NCBI GenBank assembly: GCA_007120055.1
Contig: SKOL01000605.1
Location: 1 to 37,213 of the forward strand
Direction of reading: 5' to 3'
DNA length: 37,213 nt
Source of the DNA: Anaerobacillus sp.
GTDB taxonomy: Bacteria; Bacillota; Bacilli; Bacillales_H; Anaerobacillaceae
Positions 30,612 to 37,160 of this stretch are shown here, one piece after another (positions within the stretch are counted from its first letter, which is position 1; the number at the start of each line of letters is the position of its first letter). The notes beneath the pieces were generated by a model that had not been told where the DNA came from, did no database searches, and saw only the letters and a program-made list of their open reading frames with translations. A program made the translations under genes and the position numbers.

Positions 30612-31454
30612 ATGATTTTGGGAACTGAAGGCATTGACGCAGGAAATGAAAAAGTAAAAGTCATGGGTGATTATGGATTAGATAGTTTTTTATCTTGTTT
30701 AGGTGAAGCAAGAGAAAGAAAAGTCGGTGTAGATCAGTTTTTAAAAGATGATATGGAATACGAGTACAACGGTAAAAAAGGATTTGCGTCAACATTAGCA
30801 GACCGTGAAAGCCGATTGAAACGTTCAAGAATGGGTGATAGCAAAGCTCATGAGGATGCTAAATTAAGAATTTTACTTGCGTTACATCGTTATTCTGATA
30901 ACTGTGAACATCAAATTGTTGTTGGCCAACCAATTGAAAAACATGAAGAAATTGAAAAGAAAGCTATTAAAGAAATGCTACAAGGTAGGCACGAATTAAC
31001 AGTAAACGGAATTAGAAAAGTCATTGTTATTCGTAGGGTAGAAGTAGCACCTGAAGGAGCAGCGAGTTTTTGGTGTCAGCCTGAGAACGGTTTAGTTAGA
31101 ATGTTAGATTGTGGAAGTGGAACTATTAATGCAGCTACTTTAAGAGATAAGCACTATATAGACAAAGAAACCTTTAGTATTAACGAAGGAATGAGTACAA
31201 ATAAAACGTTAAATCTTGACGCTATATCTGAAGCAATTATAACTGAAGCAACTTTATACAAATGGAACAAAGGTGATCATATTCGTTTAGTAGGTGGAGC
31301 AGCCGAACAAATAGAGCCTTATCTAAAACAGTACTTTAAGAATGCTGAAGTATTCTATCCTCGTATTCAAGTAGGAGATGGAATTAAAACAGTTCATCCT
31401 GTTTATGCAAATGCAATAGGTTTTTATAGGATAGCTAGGGGGGTTTTTAAATGA
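30612..31454 (+). CDS. parM: ParM-like actin-family partition protein
   Basis: 280 residues, actin-like ATPase fold: phosphate-1 loop GTEGIDAGNEKVKV at the N-terminus, phosphate-2 motif MLDCGSGTINAATL (about 173-186) and adenosine motif RLVGGAAEQIEPYL (about 236-249). It should polymerise with ATP to push replicated copies apart (type II partition). Directly followed by a ribbon-helix-helix partner with a 4-base overlap. AAGGAGTGAG precedes the ATG. Such a system only makes sense if the element has an extrachromosomal replicating stage. Confidence 0.9.
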   Translation: MILGTEGIDAGNEKVKVMGDYGLDSFLSCLGEARERKVGVDQFLKDDMEYEYNGKKGFASTLADRESRLKRSRMGDSKAHEDAKLRILLALHRYSDNCEHQIVVGQPIEKHEEIEKKAIKEMLQGRHELTVNGIRKVIVIRRVEVAPEGAASFWCQPENGLVRMLDCGSGTINAATLRDKHYIDKETFSINEGMSTNKTLNLDAISEAIITEATLYKWNKGDHIRLVGGAAEQIEPYLKQYFKNAEVFYPRIQVGDGIKTVHPVYANAIGFYRIARGVFK

Positions 31455-31663
31455 GAGTAGTTAAAAGTATTTCGTTTAATATGGCAGACCCCTTTGAAAA
31501 CAAAATGGTATTACATTTCAGTAATTTTCCTAATTTTTCGAGTTATGTTAAGCGGTTAATTCAAAGAGATATGGAGGGTTTATCTAATACTACAACTGAG
31601 ATGTTTAAAAAAGACGACAGTGAAAACGATGAAATATTAATGAAAAACATGTTAGGAGAGTGA
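31451..31663 (+). CDS. parR: ParR-like ribbon-helix-helix partner, 70 aa
   Basis: VKSISFNMADPFENKMVLHF followed by FPNFSSYVKRLIQRDMEG has the strand-helix-helix pattern of ParR-type centromere-binding proteins of low-GC plasmids; the acidic C-terminus could bind the ParM-like filament. It overlaps the ParM-like gene by four bases. Assignment is from pattern plus location; the sequence signature alone is modest. Confidence 0.75.
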   Translation: MRVVKSISFNMADPFENKMVLHFSNFPNFSSYVKRLIQRDMEGLSNTTTEMFKKDDSENDEILMKNMLGE

Positions 31664-31668
31664 AAAAA

Positions 31669-32256
31669 ATGAGGTTTATTATCACTTCACCATTCGGTGC
31701 AAAAGAAAGTTTTAGAACTAAACCTCACAATGGAATTGATATACGAATGGAAGAAGGAACACCTTTAGCAGCTATAAAGGATGGAGTTATTAAGCTCGCA
31801 GACTATGGAGATAAAAACGCAGGTAAAACAATTTTCTTAGAAATGGAGGATGGAAAAACAGCAGTCTATGGACATTTGAGTAAGTTTTTAGTTAAGGATG
31901 GGCAAGTGGTTGAAGCAGGAGAAAAAATAGGTTTATCAGGGAATACTGGACGTTCATTTGGTGAACATTTGCACTTTGCTATTAAAGATGGTGGGAATTA
32001 CATTGATCCTACTCCATTAGTTGATACTGTAGACCAAGTTCAACAAACAGGATTAATTCAATGGTTTTTAGAACGTGGAGCAATAGACCAATACGGAGGA
32101 TTCACCTTTGCTGATTTTTTCAAAGATCATTTAGCAACGTTAGGAATAGAAACAGTTATTGTTCTCGGTGTACTCCTCATTTTGTTATTTAACAAGTATA
32201 CCAAACCTTATACTTTAGGCGCAGTGGGAATATTCCTTTTATCGTTGTTAGTTTAG
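31669..32256 (+). CDS. Membrane-anchored M23 peptidase
   Basis: 195 residues. The M23 (LytM/lysostaphin-like) domain comes first: KPHNGIDI (H20, D24), YGHLS (H69) and GEHLHFAI (H100, H102) make the zinc site, all present. Two C-terminal membrane segments follow (about 159-174 and 182-195). No signal peptide is visible, so it may reach the wall side by its C-terminal anchors or need a partner. The ATG at 31669 lies nine bases after GGAGAG. Next to an FtsK-like translocase it could open the wall for DNA transfer; a particle-release role is also possible. Confidence 0.88.
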   Translation: MRFIITSPFGAKESFRTKPHNGIDIRMEEGTPLAAIKDGVIKLADYGDKNAGKTIFLEMEDGKTAVYGHLSKFLVKDGQVVEAGEKIGLSGNTGRSFGEHLHFAIKDGGNYIDPTPLVDTVDQVQQTGLIQWFLERGAIDQYGGFTFADFFKDHLATLGIETVIVLGVLLILLFNKYTKPYTLGAVGIFLLSLLV

Positions 32257-32366
32257 AGGTTTTTAAGTTTTCGAGAATATTCCTCTTAAACTTCTAGCTT
32301 AGTATTCAATCGGGAATGTATTTAATGCAGTAATCATATAGCTTTGTAGCTTATCGGGAATGTTCC
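32226..32366. repeat. Four GRGAATRTTCC-type repeats before the FtsK-like gene
   Basis: GGGAATATTCC (32226-32236, in the end of the M23 gene), GAGAATATTCC (32273-32283), GGGAATGTATT (32312-32322) and GGGAATGTTCC (32356-32366), spaced 47, 39 and 44 bp. Three of the four are palindromic or nearly so. Between 32257 and 32446 there is no gene. They may be operators or a cis-acting site for the translocase. Confidence 0.65.
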
Positions 32367-32446
32367 TGAAAAGCGAAACTATACTACGTATCTTCAAAGG
32401 TGGCGCACTTACGAAGTGCAAACAGAATTGAGGGGTGATTTTCAAA

Positions 32447-33769
32447 ATGTTTTTTACGGTTATTTCTACAATGTTAATGGGGGGAGTGGCGGTCTATGGA
32501 TACCAAAAACAAACAGGTGATTTTTCTAGTTCTGACCATGAAAAAATTCAAAAAATATTTAACGCTCGTAATCTAAAAATTAAAGATGGCAAAGAGACAA
32601 AAACTATTCGATTAATTACAAAGCGAAAAATTGAAAACGGAATGGAATATGTTTATCAATTGCCTTTAGGATTAAGCTTTGACCAAGTACAAGAACATCG
32701 AGGGGCATTAGAAGATGGTGTAAATATTCGCTCAACTTTTTCTTTTATTGATTGGAATGAAATAAAAAAATTGAAAATTAATCGAGATATTATCAAGCAG
32801 ATAAAAAAACTGATTAATAAAGAGCGACATAACAAAGAAGTTTTACTTGAACATGATGGGATGCTGAAAGTTAAAGTTTATAACACACCCTTACCCAAAA
32901 AATTAGATTGGAATGAAGAGCATTTAACTAATGGTTGGAAAGTACCAATTGGTGTAAGTAGAGAAGATTTTGTATATCACGATTTTGAAGCAGTTCCTCA
33001 CATGTTAGTAGGTGGTTCAACTGGTGGAGGTAAATCATCTTTTCTCGATATGTTGATTTGTCACTTACTACAAACACAAAATGAAAATGTTAAATTCCAT
33101 TTAATTGATTTAAAAGGTGGGGTAGAATTTTCTCAATTTGAGAAATGCAAGCAAGTTGTTAATTATGCAGAACATCCAGAGGATGCGTTAGAAGTACTTG
33201 AGGGTGCTTATGAACAGATTAAAAGTTTACAAGAAGAGTTTAAGCGTAAAGGGGTTAAAAACGGAAAAGAAGCAGGAATTAAAGAACGTCATTTTGTTAT
33301 TGTTGATGAAATTGCAGAATTAGCAAGTTGTGATGAACTAGACAAAGAAACAAAAAAGGTAAAAAAAGAATGTGAAGTTAAATTATCTGAAATAGCACGT
33401 TTAGGCAGAAGTCAGGGATTTAGATTAGTAACAGCTACACAACACCCAATTCAAGATTATGTACCTGGGTCAGTAAAACGCAATTCAGATGCACGTTTAT
33501 GTTTTAGGGTAAGAGATGCTACAGCTTCAAGAGTAGTTTTAGATACAGTTGGTGGAGAACATTTACCTAAAATTGTGGGTAGAGCTATTTATCAAGACAG
33601 AGGTCAAAACAATACAGTTCAAACGGTTTACATGAGTAGTAAAAAGATGAATGAAGTTATAACTCCTAACATTGTTATAAAAGCTCGTAAGGAGGAAAAG
33701 CAACATGAAAAAGGTAATCGAACGACAGCAACGAGAGGAACAGATACTTTTGAGTTTGAAAAAACTTGA
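32447..33769 (+). CDS. FtsK/SpoIIIE-type DNA translocase
   Basis: 440 residues. An N-terminal membrane segment (about 1-18, FFTVISTMLMGGVAVYG) is followed by a linker and the RecA-like motor: Walker A VGGSTGGGKSS near 188, FHLIDLKGGVEFSQF, Walker B HFVIVDEIAEL near 283, and RLGRSQGFRLVTATQHP. This is the FtsK/TcpA/TraB class that moves DNA through membranes; no gamma domain for KOPS reading is seen. The ATG at 32447 has GGGGTGA eight bases upstream. It overlaps the next gene by 65 bases. Likely role: transfer of the element's DNA between cells, possibly as duplex as in TraB systems. Confidence 0.88.
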   Translation: MFFTVISTMLMGGVAVYGYQKQTGDFSSSDHEKIQKIFNARNLKIKDGKETKTIRLITKRKIENGMEYVYQLPLGLSFDQVQEHRGALEDGVNIRSTFSFIDWNEIKKLKINRDIIKQIKKLINKERHNKEVLLEHDGMLKVKVYNTPLPKKLDWNEEHLTNGWKVPIGVSREDFVYHDFEAVPHMLVGGSTGGGKSSFLDMLICHLLQTQNENVKFHLIDLKGGVEFSQFEKCKQVVNYAEHPEDALEVLEGAYEQIKSLQEEFKRKGVKNGKEAGIKERHFVIVDEIAELASCDELDKETKKVKKECEVKLSEIARLGRSQGFRLVTATQHPIQDYVPGSVKRNSDARLCFRVRDATASRVVLDTVGGEHLPKIVGRAIYQDRGQNNTVQTVYMSSKKMNEVITPNIVIKARKEEKQHEKGNRTTATRGTDTFEFEKT

Positions 33770-34286
33770 TTATCTTAGCAGATCACAGTTACAAGTATTA
33801 CACAATTTAAAAGGAAAGCGAAATGCTAATCGAGTTTTATCAAATATGAGTCAATATTTATCAAGCTTTAGGCACGGTAAAGAAAACGTTTATTATCTTA
33901 ATTCTAAAGGTCGTGACATTGTAAGTTGCGAAAAGGTTAGAAAGAAAACGCAGAATATAGAGCATTTTATCATGAGAAATCAATTGTATATGGCAGTCGG
34001 TAGACCTTCAACATGGGAAAATGAAATAAAAGTAAAAATCAAAGGTAATAACCTCATTTGTGATGCTAAATTCTTAATAGATAAAAAGCCAGTATTCGTT
34101 GAGGTTGATAATGAACAATCCATGCAGCAGAACAGAGTAAAGATAACGAAGTATAGAGAAATCAGTCAAATTAATTCTAACTTTTATATCATGTGGATCA
34201 CCAAGACAGATTATCGAAAAAAGAAACTCATTGAATTGTGTGAGGGTTTAAATAATCAAGTTTACAGCATGAATGACATCCTATAG
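33705..34286 (+). CDS. Replication-relaxation family protein
   Basis: 193 residues with a winged-helix N-terminus (REEQILLSLKKLDYLSRSQLQVLHNL) and a C-terminal part with NLICDAKFLIDKKPVFVEVDNEQSMQQNRVKITKY, the pattern of replication-relaxation proteins, whose core resembles PD-(D/E)xK nucleases and which accompany FtsK/HerA-like ATPases on Gram-positive plasmids. It may prepare DNA for transfer or replication; no classical relaxase is visible elsewhere. TAAGGAGGAAAAG precedes the ATG, which lies inside the FtsK-like gene. Confidence 0.78.
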   Translation: MKKVIERQQREEQILLSLKKLDYLSRSQLQVLHNLKGKRNANRVLSNMSQYLSSFRHGKENVYYLNSKGRDIVSCEKVRKKTQNIEHFIMRNQLYMAVGRPSTWENEIKVKIKGNNLICDAKFLIDKKPVFVEVDNEQSMQQNRVKITKYREISQINSNFYIMWITKTDYRKKKLIELCEGLNNQVYSMNDIL

Positions 34287-34300
34287 GAGAGTGATTAAAA

Positions 34301-34822
34301 ATGTTTCGTAAAAAAATAGAAACAGTTGGCAGTATTAGCGACTTTATGAGTGGTGAGTATAAAAACCCTATAGTTAAAACAAAAGCTGAAATTAAGCCAA
34401 TTAAAGAGGTTAAACCTGAAGTTAAGAAAAGTAATATTAAAAGTGTAGCTAAAAAAGGTGTGATTGGTACAGCAGGGGCAATGATGGTGTTAAATAATCC
34501 GTTATTAAAACCAGCTTCAACATTTGCTCAAACTAATGCAGTTCCTACAATTGGTGGCCAAAGTGCAATGGCTATAGGTGACGAAGTTTTAAAAGCGTTC
34601 GATCCGCTAATTGATTTTATTATTTCATTATCATATCCAATCGCAGGTATTATGCTTAGTGCATCAGCTTTAATGATAATGGTTAACCAGAAAGAAAAAG
34701 GGTATCAAATGCTTATGAACGCTTCAGTCGGGTATGTAGCAGTTCAAATGATGCCTTTATTTTTAAAAATACTCGTTCATGTGGGTAAAACAGCAGTAGC
34801 AAGCTTTGTATTATTAGTCTAA
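34301..34822 (+). CDS. VirB2/TrbC-like small membrane protein
   Basis: 173 residues. A charged N-terminal tail (about 1-50, rich in Lys/Glu) precedes a first hydrophobic segment (52-65) and an Ala-rich cleavage-like site (STFAQT), then two long membrane helices (about 98-126 and 140-172) separated by NQKEKGYQ. Two-helix proteins of this form serve as pilin/channel subunits (VirB2/TrbC, PrgF-like) in type IV secretion. The family call is tentative but the position after the FtsK-like and relaxation genes fits. TAGGAGAGTG precedes the ATG. Confidence 0.6.
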   Translation: MFRKKIETVGSISDFMSGEYKNPIVKTKAEIKPIKEVKPEVKKSNIKSVAKKGVIGTAGAMMVLNNPLLKPASTFAQTNAVPTIGGQSAMAIGDEVLKAFDPLIDFIISLSYPIAGIMLSASALMIMVNQKEKGYQMLMNASVGYVAVQMMPLFLKILVHVGKTAVASFVLLV

Positions 34823-34848
34823 TAAACTTCTAAAGGAGAGTGCACATC

Positions 34849-35061
34849 ATGAGAAAAAGCGTAAAGTGTCCAAAATGCGGAAGTGACGAGATTACTGCTT
34901 ATGGTTTTGTAATAGGTAGAGCACCAATAATTGTAAAAACTATGGAAGTTGATGACAACCCTGACTATTGTGAACCTTGGGACGATATCAATGATTTAGA
35001 TGATTTTACTTGCCATGATTGTGAGTTTCATTTTGATGATGACGGAGATGAAATAGTATGA
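34849..35061 (+). CDS. Small zinc-ribbon protein, 70 aa
   Basis: Two cysteine pairs, KCPKCGSDE near the N-terminus and DFTCHDCEFHF near the C-terminus, enclose an acidic middle and suggest one zinc ribbon. AAAGGAGAG lies before the ATG at 34849; a GTG at 34840 is in frame but too close. It overlaps the next gene by four bases. Such small ribbons often bind nucleic acid or partner enzymes; function unknown. Confidence 0.65.
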   Translation: MRKSVKCPKCGSDEITAYGFVIGRAPIIVKTMEVDDNPDYCEPWDDINDLDDFTCHDCEFHFDDDGDEIV

Positions 35062-35255
35062 CTCCTAACACTATGAAGTTAAAAGAAAAAGACGGAAATG
35101 TAAGGGTATATGATGTTACGTATTATCATGAAGGACAATTAATAAATGATGAATTAATCTGTATCGCTAAGACTGAAGAGGAGGCAAAATTTAGATTTAG
35201 AGAAGCATTAGCAAACTATGAGCAATATTTAAGTAAAAGAGCTAAAAAGAAATAA
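35058..35255 (+). CDS. Hypothetical protein, 65 aa
   Basis: A compact alpha/beta protein (VRVYDVTYYHEGQLINDELICI then a helix EEEAKFRFREALANYEQYL) without a recognised family. It overlaps the zinc-ribbon gene by ATGA, so translation is coupled, and ends at a bidirectional terminator. Function unknown. Confidence 0.6.
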   Translation: MTPNTMKLKEKDGNVRVYDVTYYHEGQLINDELICIAKTEEEAKFRFREALANYEQYLSKRAKKK

Positions 35256-35258
35256 AGT

Positions 35259-35296
35259 AAAAGACGATTGCTATTATTCAGCAGTCGTCTTTTTTT
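35259..35296. terminator. Bidirectional terminator
   Basis: AAAAGACGATTGC (35259-35271) pairs with GCAGTCGTCTTTT (35281 onward) with one G-U pair, followed by T-runs in both directions. It separates the transfer-like operon from the minus-strand regulator. Confidence 0.85.
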
Positions 35297-35534
35297 CGTC
35301 CGTATTAATAAATTCAAGCAAATCATTAACACTCATGAGTTCTAACACACTAGCGATTATTTCTAAATGTTCTCTGTTTATCGAAGTTCTTTGATTATTA
35401 TATAACTCACTCAAAGCGGCAGCTCGAAATTTCTTACCTGTTTTTTCTTCAATTAAATTTAATAATTGCTTTTGTGTCATCTTTCTTCCTTCTAACACTT
35501 GATCCAATTTTACTTTTAGCTTTAAATTTCGCAC
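35274..35534 (-). CDS. XRE-like repressor of the right-end operon, 86 aa
   Basis: A helix-turn-helix protein (LDQVLEGRKMTQKQLLNLIEEKTGKKFRAAALSELYNNQ ... LEIIASVLELMSVNDLLEF), the class of short phage/plasmid YozG-like repressors. The GTG at 35534 lies eight bases after GGGAGG; an earlier in-frame GTG (35543) touches that site. It is divergent from the small-gene operon across four AATTACG and two ATAACGRAATTA repeats that overlap its promoter. Confidence 0.82.
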   Translation of the reverse strand: MRNLKLKVKLDQVLEGRKMTQKQLLNLIEEKTGKKFRAAALSELYNNQRTSINREHLEIIASVLELMSVNDLLEFINTDEKKTTAE

Positions 35535-35577
35535 TTGGAGCACCTCCCATTACATAATATTATAATCCATTTAAAAA

Positions 35578-35666
35578 AATTACGCAATTACGGAATTAAC
35601 ACTTGCAATTACGATATAACGGAATTATAATAGGGGTATATTAAAAATTACGTTATAACGAAATTA
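35578..35666 (+). promoter_or_regulatory. Promoter with repeated operator words
   Basis: Promoter TTGCAA (35603-35608), 17-bp spacer, TATAAT (35626-35631). AATTACG occurs at 35578, 35586, 35607 and 35646; ATAACGGAATTA at 35616-35627 and ATAACGAAATTA at 35655-35666, the former inside the spacer and -10. Binding there by the adjacent divergent repressor is likely. Confidence 0.72.
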
Positions 35667-35690
35667 AGTAATTTAAAGGGAGTTAAACAA

Positions 35691-35780
35691 ATGACAAAAG
35701 TTAAACACGGTATCGTCAATCTGTTGGTTGCTGGTTTATGGGGATTGTTAATGTTACTACCTATATTGATGAAAGGGTGA
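35691..35780 (+). CDS. Single-pass membrane peptide, 29 aa
   Basis: It begins MTKVKHGIVNLLVAGLWGLL and ends MLLPILMKG; one hydrophobic helix with a basic N-terminus. AAAGGGAG lies nine bases upstream of the ATG, and it is the first gene after the operator-controlled promoter. Tiny membrane peptides can be toxins, holin-like or regulators; nothing here decides. Confidence 0.5.
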   Translation: MTKVKHGIVNLLVAGLWGLLMLLPILMKG

Positions 35781-35785
35781 ATGAG

Positions 35786-35965
35786 ATGAAAAAAGACGTA
35801 CAACATCGCATTGCTTACTACACACGCAAGGTTGCTCAAAAATCAGCAATACATCCATCGCAAAAGCCACCTAGAGCACATACTTACCGACACCAACGAT
35901 TAATGAACTATAAGGCAGCAATGATGCGAGAAATTGAAAAGTATCAAGCTGATAGGAGGGGTTAA
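35786..35965 (+). CDS. Very basic small protein, 59 aa
   Basis: An Arg/Lys/His-rich helical protein (MKKDVQHRIAYYTRKVAQKS ... QKPPRAHTYRHQRLMNYKAAMMREIEKYQ). Charge suggests DNA or RNA binding. The ATG at 35786 follows AAAGGGTGA, which overlaps the previous stop; the frame is open further upstream without a site. Followed by the next gene after one base. Function unknown. Confidence 0.55.
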   Translation: MKKDVQHRIAYYTRKVAQKSAIHPSQKPPRAHTYRHQRLMNYKAAMMREIEKYQADRRG

Positions 35966-35966
35966 G

Positions 35967-36263
35967 GTGAAACTACTCGTAAAACGTAATCAACTTAAGC
36001 ACTTTCAAAAAGCAAAAATTGAAATTGAAGAAGTCAATGAATGGACGCTATTGTCAGGTGGCTTAGAGGCTTTGCTTAAGCAAAACGAAGAAAATATTAA
36101 GTATTGGACAGATCAAATTGAAAATCCTAGAGATTGGGTGAGTGAGGATGATTTGAAAAAGTATAAGAAATTGCTGGAAAAGGAATTAAACAGTACTGAA
36201 AAGATAAAGAAATTAATCGAAACTTTAGATGTAAAAAATGAAACTGAGTGGGATGGAAAATAA
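35967..36263 (+). CDS. Hypothetical coiled-coil-like protein, 98 aa
   Basis: A charged helical protein (QLKHFQKAKIEIEEVNEWTLLSGGLEALLKQNEENIKYWTDQI, KKYKKLLEKELNSTEKIKKLIETL). The GTG at 35967 has GGAGGGG upstream, within the end of the preceding gene. No family recognised; similar proteins are common in Firmicute phage early regions. Confidence 0.6.
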   Translation: MKLLVKRNQLKHFQKAKIEIEEVNEWTLLSGGLEALLKQNEENIKYWTDQIENPRDWVSEDDLKKYKKLLEKELNSTEKIKKLIETLDVKNETEWDGK

Positions 36264-36283
36264 CAATCAAAGGAGCTTAACAA

Positions 36284-36610
36284 ATGAGAAAAATTACAGT
36301 ACAACTAGAAAGTCATACAGTAGATGCAGTCTTGGTGAATGAAAATCATGCAATTTTCATTGAAGATAATACTATATGGTTTGTGGGTTTAATTCCAGCG
36401 GACACTTCAAATCATTTCAAAAGGGATGTTAATGGAGCTTATGAAATGTTAGCTGAGGATATTGTTGTTATTGATGAAAATGAAACGCTTCAAGAGGTTA
36501 AGAAAGCATTAAATGAAATTACGTTACTTGAATACTTAACGAAGTATTGTGAACACAATGAGGATTACAACTTTAGCTTAATAAAAAATGGAGAGGGGAA
36601 ATTAAAATGA
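36284..36610 (+). CDS. Hypothetical protein, 108 aa
   Basis: Mixed alpha/beta, acidic (VQLESHTVDAVLVNENHAIFIEDNTIWFVGLIPADTSNHF). No motif, membrane segment or cysteine pair allows a family call. AAAGGAGC lies before the ATG, and it overlaps the next gene by four bases (ATGA), so both form the end of the right operon. Function unknown. Confidence 0.6.
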   Translation: MRKITVQLESHTVDAVLVNENHAIFIEDNTIWFVGLIPADTSNHFKRDVNGAYEMLAEDIVVIDENETLQEVKKALNEITLLEYLTKYCEHNEDYNFSLIKNGEGKLK

Positions 36611-36825
36611 CAGCGACTAAAATTGAGGGAATTGAAACTGTAGCAGAGTTACAATGTGAAGAGGTCATTAAGGGAGTTATAGAGGTAGCTGAAGGGACAT
36701 TTATTTTACAAACTACTTATGAGTGGGATGAGGCTTCTGTAATGTGGTTCGGGGTTGATTGTGATTATGTGCCTTATGATGAGAGTATGGGGAATGTTGA
36801 AGTTCATGAGGTATTTTTAAAATAA
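36607..36825 (+). CDS. Hypothetical acidic protein, 72 aa
   Basis: A beta-rich acidic protein (IEGIETVAELQCEEVIKGVIEVAEGTFILQTTYEWDEASVMWFGV). It is the last gene of the element before the right attachment region and is translated through an ATGA overlap, with GGAGAGGGG upstream. It ends shortly before a strong terminator. Function unknown; the strong negative charge could suit a DNA mimic, but this is a guess. Confidence 0.6.
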   Translation: MTATKIEGIETVAELQCEEVIKGVIEVAEGTFILQTTYEWDEASVMWFGVDCDYVPYDESMGNVEVHEVFLK

Positions 36826-36844
36826 AGTTTGTGAATATATTAAG

Positions 36845-36872
36845 AAAAGCTACTCAAACGAGTAGCTTTTTG
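36845..36872 (+). terminator. Terminator at the right end of the element
   Basis: AAAAGCTACTC (36845-36855) pairs with GAGTAGCTTTTT (36860-36871) around AAAC. Confidence 0.88.
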
Positions 36873-36929
36873 TTATTATGAAAAAGTAATAAAATATGTC
36901 GATATTACAGTATTTTAACCGTTCGAATC

Positions 36930-36960
36930 TGCCCACAAAAACACCCACACTCTGCCCACA
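36930..36960. promoter_or_regulatory. Right integrase arm-type repeats
   Basis: TGCCCACA at 36930-36937 and 36953-36960, with the variant CACCCACA at 36942-36949, in 11-12-bp steps. The same octamer is found inside attL. These are the presumed arm sites on the other side of attP. Confidence 0.7.
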
Positions 36961-37060
36961 AACTCATCAAAAACAATGAAAGATTGTGAAAAGTAATATT
37001 TTGTAAAAGTTGATTTTACAAGGCTTGTCCACTGTTATGAAACGAGTTCTTTCCTATAAT

Positions 37061-37119
37061 ATATGTTTAGAACGCAAGTTCATCCGTGGGAAAGAGAACA
37101 GTATATGACGTCTTATTAA
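37061..37119 (+). other. attR with a repeated glnA 3' end
   Basis: 37087-37119 equals 173-205 exactly. From the ATG at 37063 the sequence encodes [18 protein letters not shown] and TAA, the same 18 residues as the glnA end, but five codons left of the core differ synonymously (Phe, Arg, Thr, His, Pro). The part left of the core belongs to the element, so attP carries a captured glnA end. Confidence 0.93.
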
Positions 37120-37126
37120 GACTTCC

Positions 37127-37160
37127 AACCCTCGACACTAATCGTGTTGAGGGTTTTTGT
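37127..37160 (+). terminator. Displaced native glnA terminator
   Basis: AACCCTCGACAC pairs with GTGTTGAGGGTT around TAATC (one G-U pair) and is followed by TTTG. It lies eight bases after the displaced glnA stop codon in attR and is host sequence. Confidence 0.82.

Noticed and set aside
30612..34822. A full type IV secretion system with relaxase and VirB4/VirB6
   Set aside because: I see no HUH or MobT-type relaxase, no VirB4 ATPase and no large VirB6-like membrane protein; only the FtsK-type motor and one VirB2-like protein can be supported.
37025..37119. Promoter and leaderless 18-codon gene over the attR glnA tail
   Set aside because: TATAAT at 37055-37060 has no -35 at a proper distance, and the peptide is simply the duplicated glnA end.
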